A stretch of 30,926 nt of DNA, from the IMG/VR virus record IMGVR_UViG_3300030101_004070, positions 1 through 30,926 of that record; one strand, given 5' to 3'. The notes beneath the pieces were generated by a model. The model was given only the letters and a program-made list of their open reading frames with translations, did not search any database and was not told where the DNA came from. A program made the translations under genes and the position numbers. Source of the stretch: a virus. This document shows, piece by piece, positions 8,586-14,850 of the stretch (position 1 is the first letter of the stretch; every line of letters begins with the position of its first letter).

Positions 8586-8624
8586 GTACATTTTTTGTAC
8601 TATGTTTATCTTTTGTGTATGCAA
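8586..8624 (-). promoter_or_regulatory. Candidate leftward promoter overlapped by a palindrome
   Basis: On the minus strand TTGCAT (8619-8624) is followed after 16 bases by TAGTAC (8597-8602), a weak -10. The inverted repeat GTACATTTTTTGTAC (8586-8600) overlaps this -10 element and lies 26 bases before the metallopeptidase start, as an operator would. The same -35 sequence with a 16-base spacer occurs in two other candidate promoters of this window (9056 and 10327). The -10 match is only 3 of 6, so the promoter is tentative; the palindrome is directly visible. Confidence 0.35.
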
Positions 8625-8738
8625 CTTACATTCATTTTCTTACAGCAGTCAAGAAAAAATTATATTTTATACAAAATAATTAATTAACAATAAAAAGAAA
8701 ATAAATCTTGACAAGAAAACAGTTTTATCCTTACCTTC

Positions 8739-8803
8739 TAATACTCGGTGCTCTTAAATATATACTTTATTAAATCTATTTCTTATATAATACTCGGTGC
8801 TCT
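8739..8803. repeat. Two 16-bp direct repeats
   Basis: TAATACTCGGTGCTCT occurs exactly at 8739-8754 and 8788-8803, 49 bp apart, in otherwise very AT-rich DNA. The GC-containing core and exact conservation suggest a protein-binding site or phage-specific promoter. The minus-strand reading is AGAGCACCGAGTATTA. No third copy was found in the window. Confidence 0.7.
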
Positions 8804-9055
8804 AGAGACCCATTGTTTAATTTTACCGCCGAAAATTTTTCAAAACACCAAAAAAACATAATATTAGTCAAAAAAACAGCAAAAATAGCCGATTGTTAAA
8901 AAAATCGATAAATTTGTGTGCGCTTCTTTTTTCCACAATAGGGGTCGGGTCTTTTTCTAATTAGAAATTCTATAATTAGGTTGAAAATTTGGATTTGGTA
9001 TATATAGGTTAAAAATCTCAAATAAGGGCGTATTTACCCTCATAGAATCATTTAT

Positions 9056-9083
9056 TTGCATATTCCTATAACTTTTGTATATT
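9056..9083 (+). promoter_or_regulatory. Candidate sigma70-type rightward promoter
   Basis: TTGCAT (9056-9061), 16-base spacer, TATATT (9078-9083), placed about 35 bases upstream of the small gene at 9125. It shares its -35 hexamer and spacer with the stronger candidate at 10327-10354. Prediction by eye in AT-rich sequence. Confidence 0.4.
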
Positions 9084-9124
9084 GTAGTATTATGAATATT
9101 AACAATAAACGAAAGGACGTCAAT

Positions 9125-9265
9125 ATGAGACCTACTATTTCTATGAGTAAGGCCAAAGATAGGGCGATAATATGGAAGATTATTTATCGTCATAGTCGTA
9201 ATACTTTCACCTATGGTGGCAAAGTAAAGACTATAAACTACAATGACTGGTCTAACATCAGATAG
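9125..9265 (+). CDS. 46-residue basic protein, unknown function
   Basis: The ATG at 9125 is preceded by GAAAGGACG, a good ribosome site, and the frame gives a 46-residue, very basic protein (MRPTISMSKAKDRAIIWKII...) rich in R, K, Y and I. It sits between a candidate promoter and a clear terminator, so it is likely a single-gene transcript. Small basic products of the first rightward phage gene are often host-takeover or DNA-binding proteins, but nothing here proves that. An upstream in-frame ATG at 9056 lies within the promoter and lacks a ribosome site, so I rejected it. Confidence 0.6.
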   Translation: MRPTISMSKAKDRAIIWKIIYRHSRNTFTYGGKVKTINYNDWSNIR

Positions 9266-9281
9266 TACCAAGTGCAAAGAT

Positions 9282-9313
9282 AGGGCGGTGTGTAAAAGCA
9301 TCGCCTTTCTTTT
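9282..9313 (+). terminator. Rho-independent terminator
   Basis: GGCGGTG (9284-9290) pairs with CATCGCC (9299-9305) with one G-U pair and an eight-base loop, extended by two further pairs outside, and is followed by TTTCTTTT. It lies 17 bases after the stop of the 46-codon gene and ends that transcript. Confidence 0.75.
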
Positions 9314-9487
9314 ATACCCAATGGAAAGCATACTAGCTGGACTAACTGCAATTTTTTTAAGCAGCTAGACAGATTCGCCAAAATCCTTAAAATAAGCCAA
9401 ATAAGCTTCTAAAAACACATAGATACATATTATAGAAGGGAAGAGGAAGATTTAAAAGTAGTAAAAAAAAATGTAGACAATTTTCAA

Positions 9488-9709
9488 TTATACATAACAT
9501 ATATTATATTTAATAATTATACATAATAAACATTATATGGAATTCAATTATACATAATATATATTATATTCAAATCATTATAAAATTATATATATCGTTA
9601 TATAAACCTTAGCTGAATCTTTTTTAAAATTCTGATGTTTTTTTAGTTTTGCTAGATTATAGACGCGTTTTCAAATATAGGGGTAGTTATACATAATATA
9701 TATTATATG
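9488..9709. repeat. Four 23-bp palindromic repeats (iteron-like)
   Basis: Four imperfect copies of a 23-bp AT-only element start at 9488, 9517, 9548 and 9687. All begin TTATACATAA; copies three and four have the perfect palindrome ATAATATATATTAT in the core, while copies one and two differ by one to four bases. The first three are spaced 29 and 31 bp apart, close to three helical turns, so bound proteins would face the same side. This looks like replication iterons or a cluster of operators. Confidence 0.7.
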
Positions 9710-9770
9710 TAATAATATTTTTATCATCTGTGAATAATCATCTTAAAAGACCTTAGCTAAATCTTTTTTA
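9606..9770. repeat. 21-bp direct repeat pair downstream of the palindromes
   Basis: ACCTTAGCTGAATCTTTTTT at 9606 recurs as ACCTTAGCTAAATCTTTTTT at 9750, one mismatch in 21 bp, 144 bp apart. Each copy follows one palindromic repeat by 35-40 bases, so palindrome plus this element forms a module duplicated about 140 bp apart. Confidence 0.65.
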
Positions 9771-9775
9771 GTATT

Positions 9776-9810
9776 AAGAAAAACGCCAACCTAAAAAATA
9801 AGTCGGCGTC
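9776..9810 (-). terminator. Rho-independent terminator (minus strand)
   Basis: Read leftward, ACGCCGAC (9809-9802) pairs with GTTGGCGT (9790-9783) around an 11-base loop and is followed by TTTTTCTT. It lies just past the stop at 9842 and ends the transcript of the isolated minus-strand gene. Confidence 0.75.
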
Positions 9811-9841
9811 TTGTGAGGTAGGATTAACTGATAATAGGGTA

Positions 9842-10252
9842 TTAATTAGATTCTGGGGTACTTACTTTATCTTCGTCTACTATTTCGCAAACTAGCTTTA
9901 ATTGAGGTACTCCTTCTGTTTCGATAGTTGAATTTCTTTTTTTACGTGATAGTCTAACACCATCTACAACAAATAACAAATTGACATCTATAATATCATC
10001 TTGCATTTGATTAATTAGCTTTTTGTACTTCTTATCAACATTACCTAGTCTAACTAAATGTGCGTCTAACTTAGTACCTTTTATAGCATGGGTATCTGCA
10101 AAGCTATCTTTCATACTTTGTACGACCTCAGGCTTTAAATTAAACTTCTTACCTTGCTCATCAAATTTAGACATTTGAGAGTCATAGTATTCCCTAGACA
10201 CTTTTGCAATCTCAGGGGCTTGAACATCATTATTTTTACTTTTTTCACTCAT
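9842..10252 (-). CDS. Isolated minus-strand gene, unknown function
   Basis: This is a 136-residue, lysine-rich soluble protein starting MSEKSKNNDVQAPEIAKVSR. The ATG at 10252 has an AAGGAGT site eight bases upstream, which decides against a longer frame from 10324. The N-terminal 70 residues are helical with many charged residues; the C-terminal half (DIIDVNLLFVVDGVRLSRKK...) looks like beta strands. It has its own promoter (10327-10354) and terminator (9776-9810) and lies opposite to the surrounding plus-strand genes, the arrangement of a separately expressed regulator or moron-type gene. No family recognised. Confidence 0.75.
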   Translation of the reverse strand: MSEKSKNNDVQAPEIAKVSREYYDSQMSKFDEQGKKFNLKPEVVQSMKDSFADTHAIKGTKLDAHLVRLGNVDKKYKKLINQMQDDIIDVNLLFVVDGVRLSRKKRNSTIETEGVPQLKLVCEIVDEDKVSTPESN

Positions 10253-10557
10253 TGTAATTACTCCTTTGTAGTAGTGAATATTAACATAATAAGAGAGTTT
10301 AGACATAAACAAGCAAAAGTCCAAACATTATATATAAATCAGATACACATGCAAAGACACTATATCTAAAAATTTAAAATCATCAGACACCCAAAAATTT
10401 CAGACTTGTTTAAGATTCTAAAATCTTGGTTTTTAGCTAGATTATAGCTAGATATTAGGTTTATCTCGATAAAATATATATAGGTTTTTTAGTTATTAAA
10501 TATTAACTTAATCAGGGTTATTATATATAAATAAAATGAAAGGGTAGACGTTATATA
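10253..10557. other. Divergent intergenic region
   Basis: These 305 bases hold the minus-strand promoter at 10327-10354, a perfect AAGATT/AATCTT hairpin (10412-10427) followed by a short T run, a tandem AGCTAGAT repeat near 10435-10452 whose GCTAGATTATAG core also occurs at 9651, and AT-rich sequence (10503-10530) that could serve as a promoter for the gene at 10558 (TTAACT, then TATATA). No gene seen. Confidence 0.5.
10327..10354 (-). promoter_or_regulatory. Sigma70-type promoter for the isolated minus-strand gene
   Basis: Read leftward, TTGCAT (10354-10349), a 16-base spacer and a consensus TATAAT (10332-10327) lie about 75 bases before the ATG at 10252. This is the best promoter match by eye in the window. 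Confidence 0.6.
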
Positions 10558-11025
10558 ATGAACGACACAATAACAACTTCAAAGACTTGCACATGTTCTT
10601 GTGGACATAAGCACAAAGTCTACGAAACAATAGAAATTGAGACGTTGCCACGCAGTATATCTGTATACGTAGTACCAAACGACAATGAACAAAAGACGTG
10701 GAACGTAGTCATATACAACCACTTTGTAAACGACGAAATGGTACACGAAGCGACATCAATGAAAGATGTACATTGGTTTATTAAGAACGTCGCATTTAAA
10801 ATGCACAGACTTAATCACCGATTTTCAGTAGAGATAGCAAAGTCTAAATATGCTACTGCTACTACAATCAACAGACTAGAGTTTGATGATTGGTTTAAAG
10901 ATACGACAAAAGAACGTAATAAAAGACTTGATTGGTACTCAGACGTACTACAAAAAGCTAGTCGTAAGCACGTTAGGTTAGCTAACAAGCACGAACGACT
11001 AGGATATAACAAGGACTCAAGATAG
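10558..11025 (+). CDS. Unknown protein with N-terminal Cys/His cluster
   Basis: This 155-residue protein begins MNDTITTSKTCTCSCGHKHK: three cysteines (C11, C13, C15) and two histidines (H17, H19) in nine residues, a likely metal site. The middle (SISVYVVPNDNEQKTWNVVIYNHF) looks like a beta sheet and the last 60 residues are helical and basic. It is the first gene of the plus-strand accessory operon that continues with a coiled-coil protein, glutamine amidotransferase and amidoligase. The ribosome site (AAAGGG about 14 bases upstream) is weak. A hairpin covers its stop codon. No family recognised; it might be a partner or target of the downstream enzymes, which is conjecture. Confidence 0.7.
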   Translation: MNDTITTSKTCTCSCGHKHKVYETIEIETLPRSISVYVVPNDNEQKTWNVVIYNHFVNDEMVHEATSMKDVHWFIKNVAFKMHRLNHRFSVEIAKSKYATATTINRLEFDDWFKDTTKERNKRLDWYSDVLQKASRKHVRLANKHERLGYNKDSR

Positions 11026-11035
11026 TTTGAGTCTT
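11011..11035 (+). other. Intercistronic hairpin over a stop codon
   Basis: GACTCAA (11014-11020) pairs perfectly with TTGAGTC (11027-11033), extended by outer pairs, and the six-base loop contains the TAG stop of the upstream gene. No T run follows, so it is not a standard terminator; RNA processing or coupling control is more likely. Confidence 0.55.
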
Positions 11036-11054
11036 CAATACAAGGAACGACTAT

Positions 11055-11339
11055 ATGTTAGATAAAGAAACTAAGATAAAAATCGACTCGCTAGATAGAC
11101 GACTTGAAAAGCTTCGTACTACTGCGATAGAGTTAAAGTCTGATATGAAGACGTTATACTCAGAACTAAGACTCTCTCAACATAAGATGAATACGTTAGA
11201 GTCTAAATATGGTTTACTAGTAGAAAGAATTTTAGACGTTGATAGTGTGTTTAATAAGCACACTAGAGAGACTAGACAAATTCTTACAGAACTAGTATAC
11301 GAAATGTCCAGAAACTACGAGCTAGACAATAGGGCATAA
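11055..11339 (+). CDS. Coiled-coil protein, unknown function
   Basis: This 94-residue protein (MLDKETKIKIDSLDRRLEKL...) is almost entirely predicted coiled coil, with heptad-spaced L, I and V from residue 8 to 85. The ATG at 11055 follows AAGGA nine bases upstream. It is 29 bp after the preceding stop and is followed by a 182-bp structured leader before the amidotransferase gene. Size and helix content suit a small oligomeric scaffold or adaptor. No family recognised. Confidence 0.7.
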   Translation: MLDKETKIKIDSLDRRLEKLRTTAIELKSDMKTLYSELRLSQHKMNTLESKYGLLVERILDVDSVFNKHTRETRQILTELVYEMSRNYELDNRA

Positions 11340-11353
11340 CTTATAATATGAAA

Positions 11354-11499
11354 GACACAGACAAACCCAAGGACATTATTCTATATTGCAGACGAAGTTT
11401 TATTACTTATTTCAGCTGTCTGCAGACTCCTTTCACCTTGGGTGTCTGTGCAAGAATTTTAAGTCGGTACGACAGGTCGGACGATACCGAGAACTTAAA
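11354..11499 (+). ncRNA. Structured RNA leader of the amidotransferase gene
   Basis: Two adjacent folded domains precede the ribosome site at about 11508. Domain 1: CACAGACA (11356-11363) and CCCAAGG (11366-11372) pair with CCTTGGGTGTCTGTG (11436-11450), 15 base pairs with one two-base bulge, closing a loop in which TGCAGAC (11387-11393) pairs with GTCTGCA (11418-11424); a small AAGT/ACTT hairpin sits inside. Domain 2: TTTAAGTCGGTA (11458-11469) pairs with TACCG-AGA-ACTTAAA (11485-11499), 12 pairs with a three-base bulge and a 15-base loop. No T run follows either domain, so these are not terminators. It could be a riboswitch-like leader, a protein-binding autoregulatory site or an RNase III processing element. 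No known family recognised. Confidence 0.6.
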
Positions 11500-11521
11500 C
11501 ATAAGAATAGGAGATTAGACT

Positions 11522-12685
11522 ATGTGTGGAATATATGGTATGGCTAAGAGCCAACGACCTTATACCAGTAAAGATTGGGACGAAGTCAGACGCATAATGC
11601 GTTGTATGGCTATGGACAGCGAAGTCCGAGGTGCTCATTCGTCTGGTATTGCAGGCGTCGGTAATCAAGCCGTAATACATAAATCACTACTAGAAAGCTC
11701 AAGGTTCGTCGATACCAAAGAATACAATTCAGTAATCAAAGGTCTGCGTAATGACGTCAATATTATTATTGGTCATACTAGATTTGCGACTGCAGGTAGT
11801 ATTACTAAGGATAACGCACACCCATTTAGAGTAGGCAACGTCGTTGGTGCTCATAATGGTTGCGTATATAATATAGACGAAATGGAAAAGAAGTTAGATA
11901 AAAATTGTCCAGTCGATAGCCAATTAATATTTAAGGCATTAGACTTAAACGACAATTTTCAATCTGCAATTAAACATTTCGACAGCGACTTTGCCTTAGC
12001 TTATGTCAAAGATAATCCTAATGTCTTACATTTATGTCGTGAAACCAATAGACCTTTATATGTTGCTTACGTTAAACATTTACAGACTCTATTTTTTGCG
12101 TCAGAACAAGATTTCGTCGAACAACCTCTGTTTTTATTCACAGAGCTAGACGAAAAAGACATTAACGTCGTAAAACTAAATAGAAATAATCTATATAGCT
12201 ACGACATAAATAACTTTGACAAAGAAGGTAGCAATCCGACAAAGACTAAATTCAAATTCGATTCAAGAGTCTATACTTATGGTCTTAATTCATACTATAA
12301 TACTAAGAATCTTTATTCTTTTGGCAAGACAAAGACTGCAGACCTTGTTGGCGACACCACGTACACCTTTAATGGTAATACAGAATGGGAATTAGCTAAC
12401 GACTATGCGTCTCTTCCTGACGATTGGAAACAAGATGATTGGTTTAAAGATGAACAAGAGAACCTAGCGACTATCTATGGTGGTAGTGCTGAACAATGGT
12501 TCTTTGACTCTGATGAAGGTGTTTGGATGTATGCTACTATGGACGGCAGAATACTGCCAGAGTCTGTAATGGCTAATGTCGGACAAATGAACATGTTTAG
12601 TCCTGAAGAGGACGAACTCTTAATCGACGAAACAGACGACGCAGTTGCTATGGACGTTGCGGAAGGTATAGAAAATGCCTCCTGA
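11522..12685 (+). CDS. Class II glutamine amidotransferase (Ntn hydrolase)
   Basis: This 387-residue protein begins MCGIYG, so Cys2 becomes the N-terminal nucleophile after Met removal. Further class II hallmarks are RGAHSSGIAG (36-45), GHTRFATAG (84-92), NAHPF (98-102), AHNG (110-113, oxyanion hole), VDSQ (131-134) and DFALAY (156-161), in the order of GFAT and amidophosphoribosyltransferase N-domains. It should hydrolyse glutamine to glutamate and ammonia. There is no sugar isomerase or synthetase domain; the last 150 residues are acidic and unassigned, so the acceptor domain must be another protein. The next gene, an amidoligase, overlaps by 11 bp and is the obvious partner. A strong AGGAG site and a folded RNA leader precede it. 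Confidence 0.9.
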   Translation: MCGIYGMAKSQRPYTSKDWDEVRRIMRCMAMDSEVRGAHSSGIAGVGNQAVIHKSLLESSRFVDTKEYNSVIKGLRNDVNIIIGHTRFATAGSITKDNAHPFRVGNVVGAHNGCVYNIDEMEKKLDKNCPVDSQLIFKALDLNDNFQSAIKHFDSDFALAYVKDNPNVLHLCRETNRPLYVAYVKHLQTLFFASEQDFVEQPLFLFTELDEKDINVVKLNRNNLYSYDINNFDKEGSNPTKTKFKFDSRVYTYGLNSYYNTKNLYSFGKTKTADLVGDTTYTFNGNTEWELANDYASLPDDWKQDDWFKDEQENLATIYGGSAEQWFFDSDEGVWMYATMDGRILPESVMANVGQMNMFSPEEDELLIDETDDAVAMDVAEGIENAS

Positions 12686-14705
12686 GTTCAGACAACAAAT
12701 AGACAGACTTTCACAAGAAGTCAACGACGCACTTGACAACGAACAACAAGTAATTGAGGAGTGCGTCAATTGTGGTTGTAGCGTCGATGAAGACCAAGTA
12801 GTCCATAATGACTCTAATGAAGCTCATTGCGACGATTGTTATTACGAAAGACACTTTAATTGTGGTAGTTGTGGTGATGAAACCGACGTAAGTGATGAAG
12901 TTAGTGCTGATGGCATGAGTCTTTGTCAAGAGTGTTTTGATGACAACTATGACTATTGCTCTAATTGCGACGAGGCTCTTCATAGGGACGACATGGTATG
13001 GAACGACCATGAAGAAGCTTATCAATGTGAACATTGCTACGAAGAAAATAGCAGTCTAGTTGAGTGGGAAGTTATGAGCAACGACTACGTTAAAACAAGG
13101 TCTGACTTTATAACTCCTCTTACTTCAGGATATAGTATGCACAAAGGCAGACTTATCAAACAAACAGACCCTAATATGTTGTCAATAGAAAATAGACGAC
13201 ACAAAAAAGCTACGAAGTGGATGAAAGATTCTCACGACGTAATTAAAAGTAAGCGTCTTGTTGGTTTGGAGTTGGAGATAAACTTAGACCAAGGATACTA
13301 TGACTACGAAGATGACTATCAAGACGATATTCATTATCTATTGACTAGTCGTCTTTGTCAGTCTAGACATGTTTTGTCTGCGTTTAAGACTAGTCAATAC
13401 CCTCTATATATGCAGGGTAATATGGGTTATACAATAGTTGGAGATTCGTCTGTGACTAGTAGCAATCATCCATATGGATGTGAAGTCGTTACGGCTCCTA
13501 GACGTGGAGATATCATAGTCGCAGATATAAATACAATGTGCAAGACTCTTAAAGACGATGCACACGCTTATATAAGTCAAAATTGTGGTCTACATTTACA
13601 CGTAGACACAAGCGACTTTGACTATAAGCACTTTACTATTTTGACTGCATTGACTAAATTGATAGAACCTCACGTTTATACGTGGCTCCCGTCTAGTAGG
13701 CGTAATAGTCGTTGGTCTCAACCAATAACACAAGACTATAATCAATTAAAAAACGTCTATGATAGAGATGACTTTGTTGATGTTTGGTACGACGGAAATA
13801 ATTACTATCCTGAAAAATACCACGACAAAAGGTATCATGGACTTAATCTTCATAGTCATTTCTATGCGAAGCAAGGGTCTGAAATTAGGTATCATAGTGG
13901 TACTTTAAATGCAGACAAAATCAAACATTGGGTAATATTTTGGACTCAAGTCTTTGATACTGCTTACGACATTGCTGAACGCATAGACACGCCTTTGTCT
14001 TCGTCCTCTTTCTTTCAGTCTTTGGTAGGACAAGATAAAATTGTTCTTACAGACAGAGAAAGAAAGATATTGTCAAACTATAAAAGACATGAACTATCAC
14101 TTACAGACTATACAAGTGTTAAGTCTGACCCTGAACTATGGATACTATATCGTAAGTTAAGGGACTATCATGGACTAAGTACAGATGTAAGTCTGTATGC
14201 TATTGTCTATGGATACCATTACATGAACCCTTGGTATCAAAGACAAGACAAATCTTTGACGTTTGATAGCATGATGGACTTGTTTGACATACCAAAGTCT
14301 ACAAGAGACTTCTATTACAAGAGATATTACAATAGACGAAATGATGAATATTTCGACCATAACCACCTAAAACGTTGTTATGGTAAAGTCGATGAGTGGT
14401 ACTCTTACGATAAAAGAACAGGTGAGTTTACGCTTGTAGACGATACTAGGAGCAGACTTGTTCATTGGCAACAACTTAATAGCAGACGTCCCAAAAGCAA
14501 TAGAGCATGGAGATACGTCTTTAGTGAGCATGAAGTCAAAGAACATATTTGTAGACTAGTAAACGAATACGTAAATCATACTTCTAGTATGTATGCAAAG
14601 TCAGTAATACAATATTCTGACGCAGATAACGATGCTATTGATTTACGACGAGAGTGGTTAGAGGAACAATACAGACGTATTGAACCTGCTATGCCAATCT
14701 TTTAG
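12675..14705 (+). CDS. Putative amidoligase fused to a triple zinc module
   Basis: This protein has 676 residues. Residues 30-121 carry three CxxC-x(17-19)-CxxC modules (C30/C33 with C52/C55; C63/C66 with C84/C87; C95/C98 with C118/C121), LIM- or treble-clef-like zinc units. The body shows the motif series of the Amidoligase_2 (COOH-NH2 ligase, glutamine synthetase-like fold) family: GLELEI (197-202), CEVVTAP (269-275), CGLHLHVD (304-311), RYHGLNL (386-392) and EIRYHSGTLN (403-412). Such enzymes are predicted to join a carboxylate to an amine or ammonia using ATP, and their genes are known to sit next to glutamine amidotransferases, as here (11-bp overlap). Metal- and ATP-binding acidic and His residues look intact. 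The last 240 residues are basic, aromatic and unassigned. Substrate unknown; zinc modules may recruit it. Confidence 0.8.
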   Translation: MPPEFRQQIDRLSQEVNDALDNEQQVIEECVNCGCSVDEDQVVHNDSNEAHCDDCYYERHFNCGSCGDETDVSDEVSADGMSLCQECFDDNYDYCSNCDEALHRDDMVWNDHEEAYQCEHCYEENSSLVEWEVMSNDYVKTRSDFITPLTSGYSMHKGRLIKQTDPNMLSIENRRHKKATKWMKDSHDVIKSKRLVGLELEINLDQGYYDYEDDYQDDIHYLLTSRLCQSRHVLSAFKTSQYPLYMQGNMGYTIVGDSSVTSSNHPYGCEVVTAPRRGDIIVADINTMCKTLKDDAHAYISQNCGLHLHVDTSDFDYKHFTILTALTKLIEPHVYTWLPSSRRNSRWSQPITQDYNQLKNVYDRDDFVDVWYDGNNYYPEKYHDKRYHGLNLHSHFYAKQGSEIRYHSGTLNADKIKHWVIFWTQVFDTAYDIAERIDTPLSSSSFFQSLVGQDKIVLTDRERKILSNYKRHELSLTDYTSVKSDPELWILYRKLRDYHGLSTDVSLYAIVYGYHYMNPWYQRQDKSLTFDSMMDLFDIPKSTRDFYYKRYYNRRNDEYFDHNHLKRCYGKVDEWYSYDKRTGEFTLVDDTRSRLVHWQQLNSRRPKSNRAWRYVFSEHEVKEHICRLVNEYVNHTSSMYAKSVIQYSDADNDAIDLRREWLEEQYRRIEPAMPIF

Positions 14706-14709
14706 GTTG

Positions 14710-14782
14710 TAGACGTAATTAGAGAGCACTTTCCAGGAGTTTCTGGCGACTACTCTCTTTTTACGTCTATAAAAATTTTTTT
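14710..14782 (+). terminator. Large hairpin terminator after the amidoligase gene
   Basis: TAGACGTAA (14710-14718) pairs with TTACGTCTA (14761-14769), AGAGAG (14721-14726) with CTCTCT (14753-14758), and CCAG (14733-14736) with CTGG (14743-14746), giving a long, three-part stem five bases after the stop. It is followed by AAAAATTTTTTT. The T run starts six bases after the stem, so it may combine termination with 3'-end protection. Confidence 0.7.
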
Positions 14783-14815
14783 AATTGAAATATATATATA
14801 CTAGCTAGATAGATG

Positions 14816-14844
14816 TTGCGTTTTTTAAAAATTATTATTATATT
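14816..14844 (+). promoter_or_regulatory. Candidate promoter of the replication operon
   Basis: TTGCGT (14816-14821), a 17-base spacer, TATATT (14839-14844). It lies just after the terminator of the previous operon and would start RNA near 14851, exactly at the first base of the structured leader described next. Confidence 0.5.
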
Positions 14845-14850
14845 AAAATA

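Larger units (their letters stand above)
8561..9124. other. Divergent control region
   Basis: These 564 bases contain no convincing gene. They separate the leftward packaging operon from the rightward region and hold a candidate leftward promoter with a palindrome (8586-8624), a pair of 16-bp direct repeats (8739-8803), an A/T-rich tract with many runs of A (about 8840-8915), a near-match to a DnaA box (TTTTCCACA, 8929-8937) and a candidate rightward promoter (9056-9083). It is the most likely place for early regulation and possibly replication start. Confidence 0.6.
9266..9841. other. Non-coding region between two facing terminators
   Basis: No supported gene is present in these 576 bases. 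After the plus-strand terminator come small inverted repeats (CTAGCTG 9333-9339 with CAGCTAG 9362-9368; CTTCTA 9406-9411 with TAGAAG 9433-9438), then four palindromic 23-bp repeats, a duplicated 21-bp element, and a minus-strand terminator. Because transcription is stopped from both sides, the block is likely used as DNA (origin, operator cluster or partition/packaging signal) or makes a small RNA of its own. Confidence 0.6.

Noticed and set aside
8708-8744. Promoter using TTGACA at 8708 with TAATACT at 8739
   Set aside because: The spacing of 25 bases is far too long, and at 17 bases only TTACCT is found.
8739-8803. T7-type RNA polymerase promoters
   Set aside because: Only the first six bases resemble the T7 consensus, there are just two copies, and no single-subunit RNA polymerase gene is in the window.
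8957-9331. 124-codon minus-strand frame across the control region
   Set aside because: It lacks a ribosome site, has no protein-like pattern, and lies opposite a small gene with a promoter, ribosome site and terminator.
9488-9709. CRISPR array
   Set aside because: Only four imperfect AT-only repeats at unequal distances, no uniform spacers, and no cas genes; the Cas4-like nuclease belongs to the recombination cassette.
11354-11499. tRNA or tmRNA gene
   Set aside because: No acceptor stem with CCA, anticodon arm or TTCGA-type T loop can be drawn; stems are too long and arranged differently.
12711-13034. 107-codon minus-strand frame opposite the amidoligase zinc region
   Set aside because: It is a mirror of the Cys/Asp-rich coding strand, giving a meaningless V/I/T-rich product.
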